Below, piece by piece: positions 41,961 through 54,034 of a DNA stretch of 64,000 nucleotides. Position 1 is the first letter of the stretch. Every line of letters begins with the position of its first letter. Origin of the DNA: Thereva unica (lineage: Eukaryota; Arthropoda; Insecta; Diptera; Therevidae). Location: contig OX465281.1 in NCBI GenBank assembly GCA_949987705.1, forward strand, positions 140,726,876 through 140,790,875. Reading direction: 5' to 3'. The translations under genes were made by a program, and so were the position numbers. The notes under the pieces are model-generated. The model was not told where the DNA came from and made no database searches. It saw nothing but the letters and a program-made list of their open reading frames with translations.

Positions 41961-43616
41961 CAGGCCCACAAAAAAAAAAAAAGTCTTTTAGTATGAACTT
42001 GAGGTATGCTACCTTATGTTTTTCGGTGTGCTGAAAACGAATCCGAGGTCAGAATTTGGCCATCACCCTCAGATTTTGCCCCACAAGCCCCCACACCCCC
42101 AAAATGGACCAAAATTTGAGCAGCATAAAAATTCAAAATCAGCATGTTATTGCCCGTTTTTGGATGTGCTGAAAACGAATCCGAGGTCAGAATTTGGCCA
42201 TCACCCTCACATTTTGCCCCACAAGCCCCCCACACCCCCAAAAAGGGCCCAAAATTTGAGCAGCATAAAAATTCAAAATCAGCATGTTATTGCCCGTTTT
42301 TGGATGTGCTGAAAACGAATCCGAGGTCAGAATTTGGCCATCACCCTCACATTTTGCCCCACAAGCCCTCTCCCCACCCCGAACTTGACCCGAAAATTCA
42401 GGGGCTCAGGAATTCAAATCAGCATGTTGTTCTCCGTCTTTGGGTATATTGGGAACGAATCCGGGACCAGCCGTTCTCCATCACCCCCAGATTTTGCCCC
42501 ACAAACCCCCTCCCCCACCCCAAAATCCGGGGGTAATGGGTAACGGCTGGTCCCGGATTCGTTCCCAATATACCCAAAGACGGAGAATAACATGCTATAT
42601 TGAATTCTTGAGGGCCTCCATTTTTGGGTCACATTTGGTGGTGGGGGGGAGGTTTCGGGGCAAAATCTGGGGGTGATGGGCAACGACTGACTCCAGATTC
42701 GTTTCTAGCACAGCAAAGAACGGAGTGTAACAAGCTGTTTCCCACTTTCATGTTTCTCGATTTTGTTAAGGTTCGGGGTGGGGGAGGGGGTTTGTGGACC
42801 AAAATCTGGGGGTGATGAAGAACGGCTGGTCCCGGATTCGTTCCCAATATACCCAAAGACGGAGAACAACATGCTGGTTTGAATTCCTGAGCCCCTGAAT
42901 TTTCGGGTCAAGTTCGGGGTGGGGAGAGGGCTTGTGGGGCAAAATGTGAGGGTGATGGCCAAATTCTGACCTCGGATTCGTTTTCAGCACATCCAAAAAC
43001 GGGCAATAACATGCTGATTTTGAATTTTTATGCTGCTCAAATTTTGGGCCCTTTTTGGGGGTGTGGGGGGCTTGTGGGGCAAAATGTGAGGGTGATGGCC
43101 AAATTCTGACCTCGGATTCGTTTTCAGCACATCCAAAAACGGGCAATAACATGCTGATTTTGAATTTTTATGCTGCTCAAATTTTGGGCCCTTTTTGGGG
43201 GTGTGGGGGGCTTGTGGGGCAAAATGTGAGGGTGATGGCCAAATTCTGACCTCGGATTCGTTTTCAGCACATCCAAAAACGGGCAATAACATGCTGATTT
43301 TGAATTTTTATGCTGCTCAAATTTTGGGCCCTTTTTGGGGGTGTGGGGGGCTTGTGGGGCAAAATGTGAGGGTGATGGCCAAATTCTGACCTCGGATTCG
43401 TTTTCAGCACATCCAAAAACGGGCAATAACATGCTGATTTTGAATTTTTATGCTGCTCAAATTTTGGTCCATTTTGGGGGTGTGGGGGCTTGTGGGGCAA
43501 AATCTGAGGGTGATGGCCAAATTCTGACCTCGGATTCGTTTTCAGCACACCGAAAAACATAAGGTAGCATACCTCAAGTTCATACTAAAAGACTTTTTTT
43601 TTTTTTTGTGGGCCTG
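41961..43616. mobile_element. Foldback-like element with 140-bp repeats in both arms
   Basis: The ends CAGGCCCACAAAAAAAAA and the complement at 43616 are followed inward by AGTATGAACTTGAGGTATGC on both sides. Each arm is then built from direct repeats of about 140 bp (left starts near 42028, 42166, 42306; right arm period 140, about five units), facing each other around an axis near 42540-42650. Unequal unit numbers make the arms different in length. This architecture, terminal inverted repeats made of tandem repeats, is that of Foldback/Galileo-type elements. The inner units are a diverged variant containing GGGAACGAATCCGGGACC. No transposase is present. Confidence 0.88.
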
Positions 43617-44078
43617 TGTATTCAATGAACATTTCGTTGGAGAGGCACTTAAGCAATATCGCTTTTAACATCACATAATATTTGCTGGATGACACACCAA
43701 GAGCCGTCAATGTTCGTGTTTGAGTCACGACTGTGTTGTATAGCTGCCTGAGTCCGCCGATATCGTGACCTGAGTTTACGGGCTGCAACGCCATTAGATG
43801 TTGCAAGTGCTTGTACACTAATTTTCCTACATCCCCAAACTCCTCTTGTAGTGATGTTATTGCCGCATCGTAACATGACGGTGTAGCGGGATATCCGGAA
43901 ACAGAAGCAGCTGCTTTTCCACACAATGCCGACTGCAAATAATTAAATTTTTCGGATGCCGTTAAACTGTTATTTTCGTGAATCAGCGTTTTGAATTGCT
44001 CCCAGAGGGTAAACCAATGTTTAAAGTCACCCGAAAACCGTTTCAAATATAACTTTGGCAGTTTCGCAGCATGTGTTT
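43617..44078 (-). pseudogene. BEL/Pao gag fragment
   Basis: Minus-strand text LPKLYLKRFSGDFKHWFTLW, LTASEKFNYLQSAL and LVYKHLQHLMALQPV is typical of BEL-type Gag (DUF1759-like region) and is open for about 150 codons. It stops at the Foldback-like element after SNEMFIEY. At its upstream end it runs into the dispersed repeat starting at 44079. Gag would form the particle shell. Zinc knuckles are absent from this piece. Confidence 0.85.
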
Positions 44079-44963
44079 TTAGCTTTTTCAAAAAAAAAGC
44101 TTATACAGAGGCTCTGTCAGTCTGTCCGTCTGAAGCCTTCTTTCATCTCTGAAAGTACTGTCGCTACAGACTTGTGTCATATCTCAAAATGTAGCTCTTG
44201 GTCAAAAGACCAAAAACTGAGAAAATGGTCTGGAAATTTCAACCAGAAGTATATTTAAACAACAAAAAAGAGATTTCTAATAAAGTCCATATATCGGTAG
44301 CCTAGAGGTAAGGCGTTTGAGTCCTATCACAGGGGAACCAAGTTCAATCCCCGGTCGCAAAATGGTGAAATACAATTTTTTTTTATTTCGGTGTAACATG
44401 TTTTGATTATATTTCTCACTAATATTATTTAATAATGATACTCAGGAGAACATAAACATTTATTTCATTAAAAGTGCAAAAAAATCATTTTCTTGAGTTT
44501 TTATGGCTCTTCGGCGGCTTTATAAATCATTAAGAAATTTCGCGGAAATAATATAAAGTATTTATTTGTTTTTTTGCAGATTTTATATGCTGTTCATTTT
44601 ATTATAGTTTATAGTCATGTAGGTGGTGCTGTAGACCAAAACAAAAATTCAATTTTATCGAACTTCGCTGTGGATTTGTCACATTTGGTAGGTTTAAAAC
44701 GAAAAGTAAATATCTAATTTTTACCAGGGCATATAAACGCTCTTACTGAAATGAATGAAAATTTATAAATTTAATTGCACGAACAATGTACATATTTAAG
44801 ACCGTCCTCAATATAAGGAAGTGATTTTTCTCAGAATTTTTAATATTTTACAAAAATTTTACAAACGATTTGCCCCATATCTAAAAAATTTTGAAGCCCT
44901 TTGTTTAAAAGCATATTTTTAAGTTTTTATTAACTAAATTTGCATGTATTTCTTCAGAATAAC

Positions 44964-46295
44964 CAGCGACTGATCAAGAGTTCTGACCGCCCTAGGCTAG
45001 TTATGAGGACGTGCCCCCGCCAGGTGTGTTACGGACGGCCTAAAAAGTAGTGAGTAGAGTAGTAGTGTGAAAATTTTAACATGGTTCATACTACGTATAA
45101 AAGTTTTCCTTTATCTGCATGACGTTCAAGCTTAGGGTGGCAAACCATATTTTAAGCTGACCGTCCATAAAGCCAAATTATAACACCAAAATCATGACAA
45201 GTGACTGCAGGCTACCAAGTAGAAAACCAAATCTATGTCGTATTAGGCTGCATGACTTGTATTGGCTTAGTTTCTATAGACAACTTAGTTGCCATTGCCA
45301 TTGACCACGAGCGTGGTCATCTAGTGTGTGAAGTTGGTTCGACTTGTGTATTTTTTAAATATTTACACTTCTGTTATTGTTAAAACGAAAGAGGAGAGAG
45401 ATTAATGATTTATTTAAAAATTATAGTAATTAAGTAATTATTATTAAATTATACAAAAGTCATTTTTCGTGCTTTAGCTTTTGCAAATCTTTCCACAATT
45501 TTTTCAAATTTAATAGTTTGTAAAAAATCATTTTCCATGTACATTAGCGAGAGCGCCGCAAGTTTTTGCTGGCGGAGTGTGGAACGCAAGTAATTTTTGA
45601 CTCTTTTAAGTGCTGGAAAAGACCTTTCGCCGCTGCAGTTGGTAAAACTCATTGTCAAAAGAATTCTTAATATTATCTCCACGGAACATGCATGAAATAT
45701 TACAACTTTTTATTAACTACAACACACAGAAATAGAATGCTCGGTTTCGGTGTCAGATTTTAAAAACTGCGCCAAATGGACGCATTATTCTGCAAAGGAT
45801 TCTTCTAAATCAGTGGCATATAGTTGTTTTAAGTCCTTTGCTTTGCTTCTAATAAATTCACTGTCGTCTAGTTCATGCAGTTTCCATAAGAAAACAAACT
45901 TTGTGTTTACTGTATTATAAATAATTTTGTTTAAATTCCTAATTTCCCATACAAAAGAAGTTAAAATTTACACCCGTTACTGCGAGGCGGAAACAAAACT
46001 CGCACTAGGCGCTCTGTTGCCAGCACACCCACTCTCGACCACCGACCGATTCGAGTAACAAGTCAGTGTTTGTTTTACGCGCGTTTTTTGAAATTTCAAA
46101 ATTTATTGTTAAAATCAGAGACTCTCAAGTCTCAAGCGCATTTAGTTTTAGTGCTTTTGTCTTGGTCTAGTTGAAATATGTAGGGTAGAAGCAATGATGC
46201 TAGATTAGTGCATGCGAAGACACGATTTCAGCGCGCCCCCCGATCCTCGCGCCCTAGGCTGCAGCCTAATTAGCCTAAGGGTTAATCAGGCCCTG
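44964..46295 (-). mobile_element. 1.33-kb internally deleted hAT element
   Basis: Imperfect inverted ends CAGCGACTGATCAAG and the complement of CAGGGCCTGATTAAC are flanked by a perfect 8-bp duplication AGAATAAC (44956-44963 and 46296-46303). A remnant of transposase lies inside. A CCTAGGCT/AGCCTAGG motif is present just inside both ends. Confidence 0.9.
45449..45682 (-). pseudogene. hAT transposase C-terminal (dimerisation) fragment
   Basis: The 77-codon minus-strand frame (TMSFTNCSGERSFPALKRVK, NYLRSTLRQQKLAALSLMYM) is the conserved C-terminal dimerisation block of hAT transposases of the ZMYM/ZBED-like group. The catalytic DDE region and zinc finger are deleted. Confidence 0.88.
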
Positions 46296-46830
46296 AGAAT
46301 AACAAAACAAAAGTGGGATGTTGTGCCTAGAGACTAGCCACTAATTACACTTTTTCTTGGTATTCTTTCTATTGAATAACACTTCAGACTGGATGACAAT
46401 AAATTAAGTGGAGATTGTGAAGAATCGCGAAAACATTCAAACAAATAACTTGAAAAACTAACGCATCTTTCATGGAGATTCTGCTGAAAAAATTATACAA
46501 TAGTTACCCGTCAAGAATTTGAAAGAATTGATATATGTATTTTAATTGCACCCCATCTATGACAAAGAATAGTCTATGGCAATATTACATAACTCTTCGT
46601 TTTACCTGTGATTATCATTTTCCATAAAATATACAAAATACATTTCATAAATAATAGAAAATCGGTTGTCATAATTCAGTTGTTTACTTCCTTCGAAACT
46701 TTATACATATCTTGCATTGGAATGTACCTTTTTACGTAAGCATGAATAAATATGTTTGTTGTCACATTCCTACAAGTTAGCGTTTGGAGTAATGGGAAGG
46801 CGCTAGATCGGGGTGCGAAAGGGCCGGTTT

Positions 46831-47127
46831 AGACGGTTCGCTTCCAGGAGCGTTCCTCACGAAGTTTGTTGATGCGGGGAGAAGTGGGGTGGCACCACTC
46901 GTCATCCCCACTTCCAAGGCTGTACCCAGGGAAAAATTTAGGGGGGGGGGGGGTTAAAACACCGGGGGGTCTGGGATGTATGGAATACCCCCTAGTAAGG
47001 CGGTGGTCCAGGAAAATTGACAAAATTTAAGTGTAAAATGACGCATTTTTAGGACGAGTTTAACTCTTAATTAACCAGAGTTTAGAGGCAAAAAAACTAT
47101 GGTTTGACTCGAGAATTTTGACTAAAA
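46831..47127. other. Non-coding spacer with G-run
   Basis: No gene is recognised. An uninterrupted G-run near 46940-46953 and several GGGG tracts stand out in otherwise A+T-rich surroundings. Confidence 0.45.
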
Positions 47128-48450
47128 AATTTATTTATTTATTTATTAATTCGCCAAACAAGGCACACTTAAACTAGGTATAATACTTAGATTAAAACAT
47201 AGTGTACAGTCTTCTATAATATAATATAATATTACTATAACTACTGATAGCTACTAAAAACCTACTATTGTCAAGGGGGTTGTGTTAGTAGGGATCTGAG
47301 TATTTTTTTATAGGATACCTTGTTTGAGTGAAGGGGAGAAAGAGCCCAGCGGGAAAAATAGGGAGCAGTCCCAAAGGGAGGGAAGTTGGAGGGCTCTCAA
47401 TGGACTCCCAAGGGAGCATTATTGGAGTTATTGAAAGAAATTGAATAGGCCAAGCTCAAAACTCAAAATTGTATTGATGCGATGACTCATTATTATACTG
47501 AAAACGTAAAATTACTGAAAAATTCTTATGGTACTTTAATGTTGACCTCTACTGTAGATATTTAAAAAAGCTCTATAATGCTCCTTTTTGTCTCCAACTA
47601 CATCGTTGCAGGAGTGCTCCTATGGGATCTCAAATGGAGTGCTAGCCTAGGCGGACATCTAATGTTAAAAAATATATGGAGAGGGAGGCGGACATCTAAT
47701 GTTAAAAAATATATGGGAGTGCTCCTCCATTGTCCTTAGAGCACTCCATTTCCCACTGGGAGGAGCTATGGCTATTAAAAACCATACAGCATCTGTTGAC
47801 GGGCTCGTTCCTTGCGTAATCGGTGCGATGTGGATATTCCTTAAGTAGTTTAGTGTGTCGTGTGTGTCGAACTACATCATTGAATTTGATTCTGCCCGAC
47901 AGAAACTGCACTTTAAGCTTTCCACTTTCCACTAAAGGCAACGCAAGATATGTGCAGTTTCCTCCTGCTAGACAACGGCATGAGATCAAGCACTTTGAGC
48001 CTGTCCAAGTAGTGCGACAGGGTTTGGTAGTCATGGGGGTTGTGTAAATGTCTCAGGGCAAAAAGAAGAAATCTCTTTTGAATGGATTCGATCCTCCTGC
48101 TGCTCACTTGGAGTATAGGATCCCAGATAGTACACGCATAATCCAGGATTGGGCGGACTAAAGAACAGAAGAGTGTTTTTGTGACCCTTACATTACCAAA
48201 TTCTTTGGCTCTCCTCTTAATGAAACCAAGAAGTTTGTTGGCTGTGGCAGTTATATTATCGTAGTGCAGGTTGAAATTGAGTTTTTTGTCTAGGACGACG
48301 CCTAGATCTACGATATGATCAACCTGATTCAACATTATGCCATTGAGATAATAGTTATGGTTCTGTGTGTTTTTAAGCGGAAGAAGGTAATTGCATGATA
48401 TTTTTTCAGCAAGAGTTAACCCTTCTAGCACAGAAGGCGCACTTTTCAGC
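47128..48450 (-). mobile_element. 5'-truncated CR1/Jockey-group element with (TAAA)n tail
   Basis: The minus-strand 3' end is a TAAATAAATAAATAAA tail (47128-47150). The protein text starts in the RT palm/thumb at about 48430, so most of the element is missing. A (TA)n run and a second element of the same general type lie immediately upstream. Confidence 0.75.
47702..48431 (-). pseudogene. Reverse transcriptase C-terminal part (downstream copy)
   Basis: Text such as VDLGVVLDKKLNFNLHYDNI, LLGFIKRRAKEFGN, LVRPILDYACTIWDP and RRIESIQKRFLLFALRHL is the thumb/connection region that follows the YADD box in CR1/Jockey-group RTs. A frame change near 47920 precedes the tail (PHRTDYARNEPVNR). No catalytic residues remain. 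Confidence 0.8.
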
Positions 48451-48465
48451 TAAGCATGAAAATCT

Positions 48466-48470
<5 letters not shown>

Positions 48471-48532
<62 letters not shown>
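48471..48532. repeat. (TA)n microsatellite, ~31 repeats
   Basis: An essentially perfect TA run. It lies between two tandem non-LTR elements, and a related 20-bp text (CACAGAAGG(C/A)(G/A)CACTT) occurs on both sides (48428, 48557). Its length is likely polymorphic. Confidence 0.97.
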
Positions 48533-48535
<3 letters not shown>

Positions 48536-48639
48536 TTTCCGAGTTTCCCTTGTAACACAGAAGGCACACTTCCCAGCAGGGCTGAGAAATATTTACCACT
48601 GCCGTGGCTCAGCTGAGACATGCAAACATAAAATATTAG

Positions 48640-50580
48640 TAACATAAAAATTAGTAAATAAAAACACAAATCCTATCTCTAAAAAGAGATTGAACATAAA
48701 TTAAAATAAAAAGTAAGGGCATCCAACATGTAACCCACCAAACAACATAAAATGTAATCAATCACGTGAGATTAAAAAGACTCCTTTTAAGGACATCTTT
48801 ACCAATACTCACGTTAAACACATTAATATTGTTGTTCACGTTAATGGACATGCGATTGACAGGTTCGAATCCGCCGTAATTCGTATTAGAAGAGTTGATT
48901 TGTAAGAGAGGTGGTCCTCTTAGATTGTAACGACTCACTCTAAACGATGCACGGTGATCTAGAAAACCTGAGTCAACCTTTCCATTAAGGAGCTGATGAA
49001 CAAAAACAACATCGGCCACCTCACGGCGCTTGTGAAGAGAGCTTAAGTTAAGTAACTTAAGCCGAGATTCATAAGATGGAAGAACTAATGGGTTTTCCCA
49101 AGGAAGATGATTCAGTGCGAATCGAACGAACCTTCGTTGGACCGATTCAATAGTTCTAACATGCACAGAGTAGTGAGGAGACCACACCTGGGACGCATAT
49201 TCGAGTAATGGTCTGACAAGAGAAATATAAAGGTGTTTAGTAATCAAGGGGTTGTTAAATTCTTTGGACCACCTTTTTATAAAACCCAGGACTAAACTAC
49301 CTCTAGAAGAGATATAGTTGATGTGAGTGGAAAAATCCAGCTTACTATCAAATCTAATCCCGAGATCTTTAACAAAGTTTACACGAGGGACACCTTCATT
49401 AAGAAAGGTGTAGTTAAAAATTATAGGATCACGTCTCCTACTAAAAGTCATGACTTCACATTTACTAATATTAAGAACCAGGTTGTTATAAGTACACCAA
49501 GAGTAAAAGGTGTCAAGATCAGCTTGCAAAAGTTTGCAATCTTCAATACTCTTAACTTGATGTCATCAGCGTAAATCAATATTCTACAGTGTCTTAGCAA
49601 GGAAACAATGTCATCAATTGATAAAATGAAGAGAAGAGGGCCCAGATGACTTCCTTGAGGGACACCGGATAATGCTTCAATGGGTACTGATTTGGATCCT
49701 CGAAAAAGAACTTGGTAGGTCCGGTCAGCTAAGTAAGACTGGAACCACACCAGAAGTGCTTGCGGATAGCCAAGCCTTCTTAATTTGAGAATTATAATAG
49801 AATGGGAGAGCTTGTCAAATGCCTTGCTAAAATCAGTGTAAACGCAATCAGTTTGACAACCAGAAACGAAGCCCTCGACAGCATGAGAAGTGAACTCAAG
49901 AAGATTGGTGGTAGTGGAACGACCTGCAAGAAAACCATGTTGATTCGTTGAGACAAGCCTCTTGCAGATCGGAGCGATCGCAGAATAGATAATTGATTCG
50001 AAAAGCTTCGGTATAACAGACAACTTCGCAATTGGTCTATAATTCGGTATTTCGTTTTTGCTACCACTTTTGTGAATAGGAATTATAAACGAATTCTTCC
50101 AAAGCGTAGGGAAACACCCTTTATCCAGGGATTTCTAAAAACAGGGGTTTCAGTGGAGACTGGAGAACCTCCACACAGGACTTCAGGACAGCAGGTGGAA
50201 TACCGTCAGGGCCGAAGTGAAGTCGAAAGCGAGTTCATCAATATGTTTCATGATATCAGCAAGGGTAATTGAGAGAGGTAAAAAATGAGGCTCTCGGTTA
50301 GGGGTAATGTGACGAAAATTATTGTCATTAAACTGAAAGTCAGAAGGTAAAAAAGATTGATGAAAGAATGATGCAAACATGTTGCAAATCGCAAGTGACT
50401 CAGAACTAGACCAGTTCGTGTGCTGCATAGTATTAGGGTAGTTATCAACTTTTTTCTTAGAGTTGACAAATTTAAAGAAGTTCCTAGGATCAGTAAACAC
50501 TTTATCACTCATGCTGCTAAGGTGTTCACGATACAGAGTAAAAGAGAGTGAACGAAATATGTTATAGAAATTGATAAATG
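48640..50580 (-). mobile_element. CR1/Jockey-group non-LTR element (upstream copy)
   Basis: The minus-strand coding text covers the linker before RT, all RT blocks and the C-terminal tail. It is cut at its upstream side by the Osvaldo/Ulysses-like LTR that begins at 50587. The endonuclease, if present, would lie beyond that large insertion, outside the window. Confidence 0.78.
48762..50560 (-). pseudogene. CR1/Jockey-group reverse transcriptase, nearly complete
   Basis: Segments: pre-RT linker SDKVFTDPRNFFKFVNSKKK (50512-50183), RT fingers with SVIPKLFESII and NQHGFLAGRSTTTNL, the first catalytic block YTDFSKAFDKLSH (about 49830), GVPQGSHLGPLLF (about 49650), and the Y-A-D-D box (LIYADDIKL near 49570). 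After a frame change near 49530 comes the thumb and tail (LVRPLLEYASQVWSPHY, SVQRRFVRFALNHL) to 48762. Frameshifts near 50100 and 49530 separate otherwise long frames, so decay is modest. Confidence 0.85.
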
Positions 50581-50586
50581 AATTGC

Positions 50587-52293
50587 TGTAACTGGCACAA
50601 TGGCGTTATGCTGTAATAGCATCTGTGGACGCCATTATGCTTGGTCATGCCCCATGAGTCAGAAGCCCTGAAGAAGCTGACTATGGAAACAATCCCAGAC
50701 ATAAAAAAAATTCTGAAAACTCACCCTCCCTAATCCGCCGAAATAACCGTTAGGGGGGGTGTTATGCCGGCCACACGGTATACGCTAGCTCGCCGGAAGG
50801 GGTCGTGGGGTGTGTGGCCGGGGCCGTGCAGTGTGGTTCACCACTTACCTGTATGTCGATTCGAGTTCCTCTTCATGTTCCTATTCGCATAGGGTCGCTC
50901 CTCAACGAGCGACATCGTGGATGTCTACGCAGTCATTGGACCTGAAAAACGAAAGCGAGGCAACCACGAGAGCACCCTGAGAAGGAAATCCGCCCAACCA
51001 CCCTGGAAAACTTCAATGAAAAATTACCACCTAGTCATGGACCAACACGTATATTCAATCAAAACGTTCATAATTAATTCGATAAACCCCATTGGTAACA
51101 TATATCAGTCAAAACAATAAAACAGAAATCATATACAAGTTAATTTCACTTATGATAACAAAAACGTCGTTTCGGCCAAAACGCGGTTTTTTAACAATAT
51201 AAAATATATGAAAATATGTCATCAAATAATATATGAAAATATGGTATCAAATAATATGAACACATGTCATCAATTTATATGAAAATATATCAGCAATTAC
51301 TAGGAAAATGTGACAACAATTAAAAATATGTAAATATGTTAAACACCATTAATGAAGAACTTAATATAAGGAAAGTTTACGAACAAATTAACAATCAAAT
51401 AACGAACAAAAAGAACAAGGGAGTGTAATTGTGCTACCTCAAAGAAATTCACGAGTTACAATACCAAGTCCTGTTGTTCGCTCTTACTTAAGTGATGCGC
51501 TCTAGTCCTTCTTGTACAAATTGTATAAAAGTCTAACGATTTAAAGAATCGTCGACTTCACTTCTGTTAGAATCGCCGACAACCTCAGTATCACATTAAT
51601 CTGTGACACAGAACTAATCTCAGCTAAATGGCCAGTCAAGGATGGTACAGGTCACCCTCACCTTTGCGTGTAGGGTAGGGATAAACACCAGCTGCAGCTT
51701 TTCTTCGTAACAGCAGCAATAGATTAAAAAAACATCACAGTCCTTTGTTTAAATTTAAAGGTTCTTGTTTACAGCACAAACACCAAACTATATGTGTTGT
51801 TGGGTCTACACTGATACTGCCGTGCAACCTAGAATATAGGAAATAAAAATTCTTGATTAACCCTTCACAAAAGGGTCAATTAGTTCCTTTTTCTTCCTGT
51901 CCAGCCGACAGAGTTTCTTTTTTTCTTTCTCGCCTCAGATGGTATATTTGCCTATACGACTCATTATACACATGTCCATTTCGAGCTCTGTATATAATTT
52001 TGTTCCAAGGTGGCTTTAGGGCTTGTACTACAACTAAATACTAGTCCGACTAGTTAATGGTAATAACAAATATTTATTCCATACAATTTCCGAACTAAAA
52101 GGGAAAATTGCGGACAAAATGACTGTCCTGTTACTAGCCTCATTTTCTTCCCCCGGAAAAAAAATAATTTTTCTCCCTGTCAAAAATTTTCTTTTCCTCC
52201 CGCCTACTTCGTTTTTATTCTCGAGTCGAATGCAAGGTGATTTCCTAAAAATTTGCTAAATTTCCGCGAGGGGGGAAATAACCGACCGTTACA
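50587..52293 (-). repeat. 3' LTR of the outer Osvaldo/Ulysses-like element
   Basis: 1707 bp, beginning TGTAACGGTCGGT at 52293 and ending CGCCATTGTGCCAGTTACA at 50587. It is shorter and diverged from the inner element's 1.98-kb LTRs, but it shares both ends and the segment around CACACGG...GGCCGGGGC (50770-50830 versus 57841-57895). The frames inside it look random. Confidence 0.8.
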
Positions 52294-53007
52294 TACCCTC
52301 GGGTCCACAAAGCCGACTCGCTAGGCAGTGAGGAGCCGAAAAAAACGGACGGTGTATTTATACAGTAAGACGTTAATTTTGAACCAACGTTGGTCTCGAC
52401 TCATGCCCTGAGAATAGGAGTCTCATGATTTACTGACTGAGCTAGCCGGGCCTCAACGGTCTAGCTGAGGTTGGGCTCTATAAAGAATGGGTGGGAAGCT
52501 AGAGAATAATCTAAATGCATGGTCTTAAGTGACATTTTGGTGGTGGACAGTCTGTAGAATCTCCCGGAGGAATATCTGGAGTTACAAGGATCCGGTTGAA
52601 GGCAATACCACATTGTCCCCCTCCGGGTCCCTACAAACATCCAGAGATCCACGCATGAACCGGGTTTCCTTTCGTTTCCTTGGGGTCAGTCTGCCGCAAT
52701 ACCACATTGCAGTCGACCTACCCTAGTGAAACAACAGGCAACAGTTCGCCGAGAATAATTCTCCAGACTGACCGAAAAAATAGAAAACATACCTGAGGAG
52801 ACCATGCCTCAGTGGGGGTCTGGTCTGGCAGATCCTGATGAATAATTCATTAAAACTTGGCCCCAGACTGCCAAGAGAGACAAGGAGGTGTACCATCCGC
52901 AAGGGCAGCTACCTAAGCGGACCACGACGGGTACCCTATTATTAACCGGTGAAGCCGGCGAGATGCCTTCTTAGGGCTACTCAGAGGAGCGCTTGCTTCG
53001 ACGACAT
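52294..53007 (-). other. 3' internal untranslated region of the outer element
   Basis: No ORF. 52294-52460 is the reverse complement of 60844-60700 in the inner element (GGCTCCTCACTGCC, GAGACTCCTATTCTCA), proving the two share 3' structure. The motif CAATACCACATTG occurs twice (near 52600 and 52697), corresponding to the CAATGTGGTATTG motifs of the inner element. Confidence 0.75.
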
Positions 53008-54034
53008 TCAGGGACGTAAGTCTTTTGCGTGATATACGCCTATGTTTTTTCCAGCCAAATCCTCCAGTTCGTACAAGCTAGTTCCAATTTTTCCACGTAT
53101 CCGGGCTTTCACAAACCTCGGTGCCAACTTTGCACTGAAGCGACCAGCTCGGTTACTCACCCAGAATGTTCTACGGAAAACCTCATCCCCAGGGCGAAAC
53201 CCGCCCACGCGGCAACGCAAGTTGTACCGAGTGGTGTGCCTGGTGTGCTAATAAGCGGCCGGCGGCTATATGTAGCGCAACCCGCTCACGAAGTCTCTGA
53301 AATTTGTCCGTCAAGGGCAAAAAAGCGATGTCACCCTCCTGGAAAACGTTCAGTTTCTTCAGGACTGGATAAGCGGATCCGTGCAGGATCATATGGCTAC
53401 CAAAAAGGGCCTGATACGGTGACATGCCTATCGCCTCGTGGTGGGCACTACGAAGAGCACATTCAATGGACGACAGATGTCTATCCCACTCACGAAGATC
53501 CTCCTTTAAGTACGTCCTGATGGCGGCTAGGACGGATCGATTCACCCGCTCGGAAGTGTTAGGGTGAGGCAAATATACGGCCGTGCGCACATGTCGCGAT
53601 GAGTGGCGCTGTCAGTTCCGTTGGGACCCACAACTTCCATGTCAGATCGTCAGCAACCGAGTCTCCAGTACGTGGGGAGGTACGCTTGAATACGTACCCA
53701 TCTTCAACCCGCAGGTCTGGCAACTGCGGTGAGGCTTGCCTGATTCCTTCAACCAGACGAAGATAGTCAGGTGACTTGAAGGACGTGGCATTTAAGTCCA
53801 CGTCGAAACACAGGGACAGATCGTCAACGCAATCCATGCGTGACAAGGCATCGGGAACCACATTGTGGGTGCCTTTACGGTGTTCGATCGTAAAATCGAA
53901 CCCCTGAAGCTTAAGACTCCACCGTGCTAGACGACCGTTGAGCTCCTTCTGGCCCATGAGCCATTTCAGACTTGCATGGTCAGTAATGACCGTGAAAGCC
54001 TGTCCCTCTACATACACTCTAAACTTCTTTATAC
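53008..54034 (-). pseudogene. RNase H end and partial integrase of the outer element
   Basis: From 54030: FTVITDHASLKWLMGQKELN, GRLARWSLKLQGFDFTIEHR and DALSRM (RNase H end), then a linker and the start of the integrase zinc region (LIATCAHG near 53600). The text then jumps to the end of the integrase core (HPNTSERVNRSVLAAIRTYL). The whole DDE core, roughly 130 residues, is missing. The C-terminal part follows in two frames (53590-53183 and 53220-53008; RIRGKIGTSLYELEDL). Integrase function is lost. Confidence 0.85.

Larger units (their letters stand above)
44079..46826. repeat. Dispersed repeat pair with tRNA-like segments (copy 2)
   Basis: 44079-44963 is the reverse complement of 33190-32210. 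46310-46826 matches 31650-32190 directly. A tRNA-like segment (GTAGCCTAGAGGTAAGGCG ... AAGTTCAATCCCC, 44296-44360) and a second partial one (46780-46826) are included. The hAT element 44964-46295 was inserted between the blocks. The two loci therefore contain the same two modules in different relative orientation. Confidence 0.75.

Noticed and set aside
42016..43562. Many overlapping proline/histidine-rich ORFs repeated every 140 bp
   Set aside because: They are the same frame of a tandem repeat read in both arms of the Foldback-like element; both strands are open by chance, with no start or domain.
48395..48669. ORFs with long YIYIYI tracts
   Set aside because: Translation of the (TA)n microsatellite.
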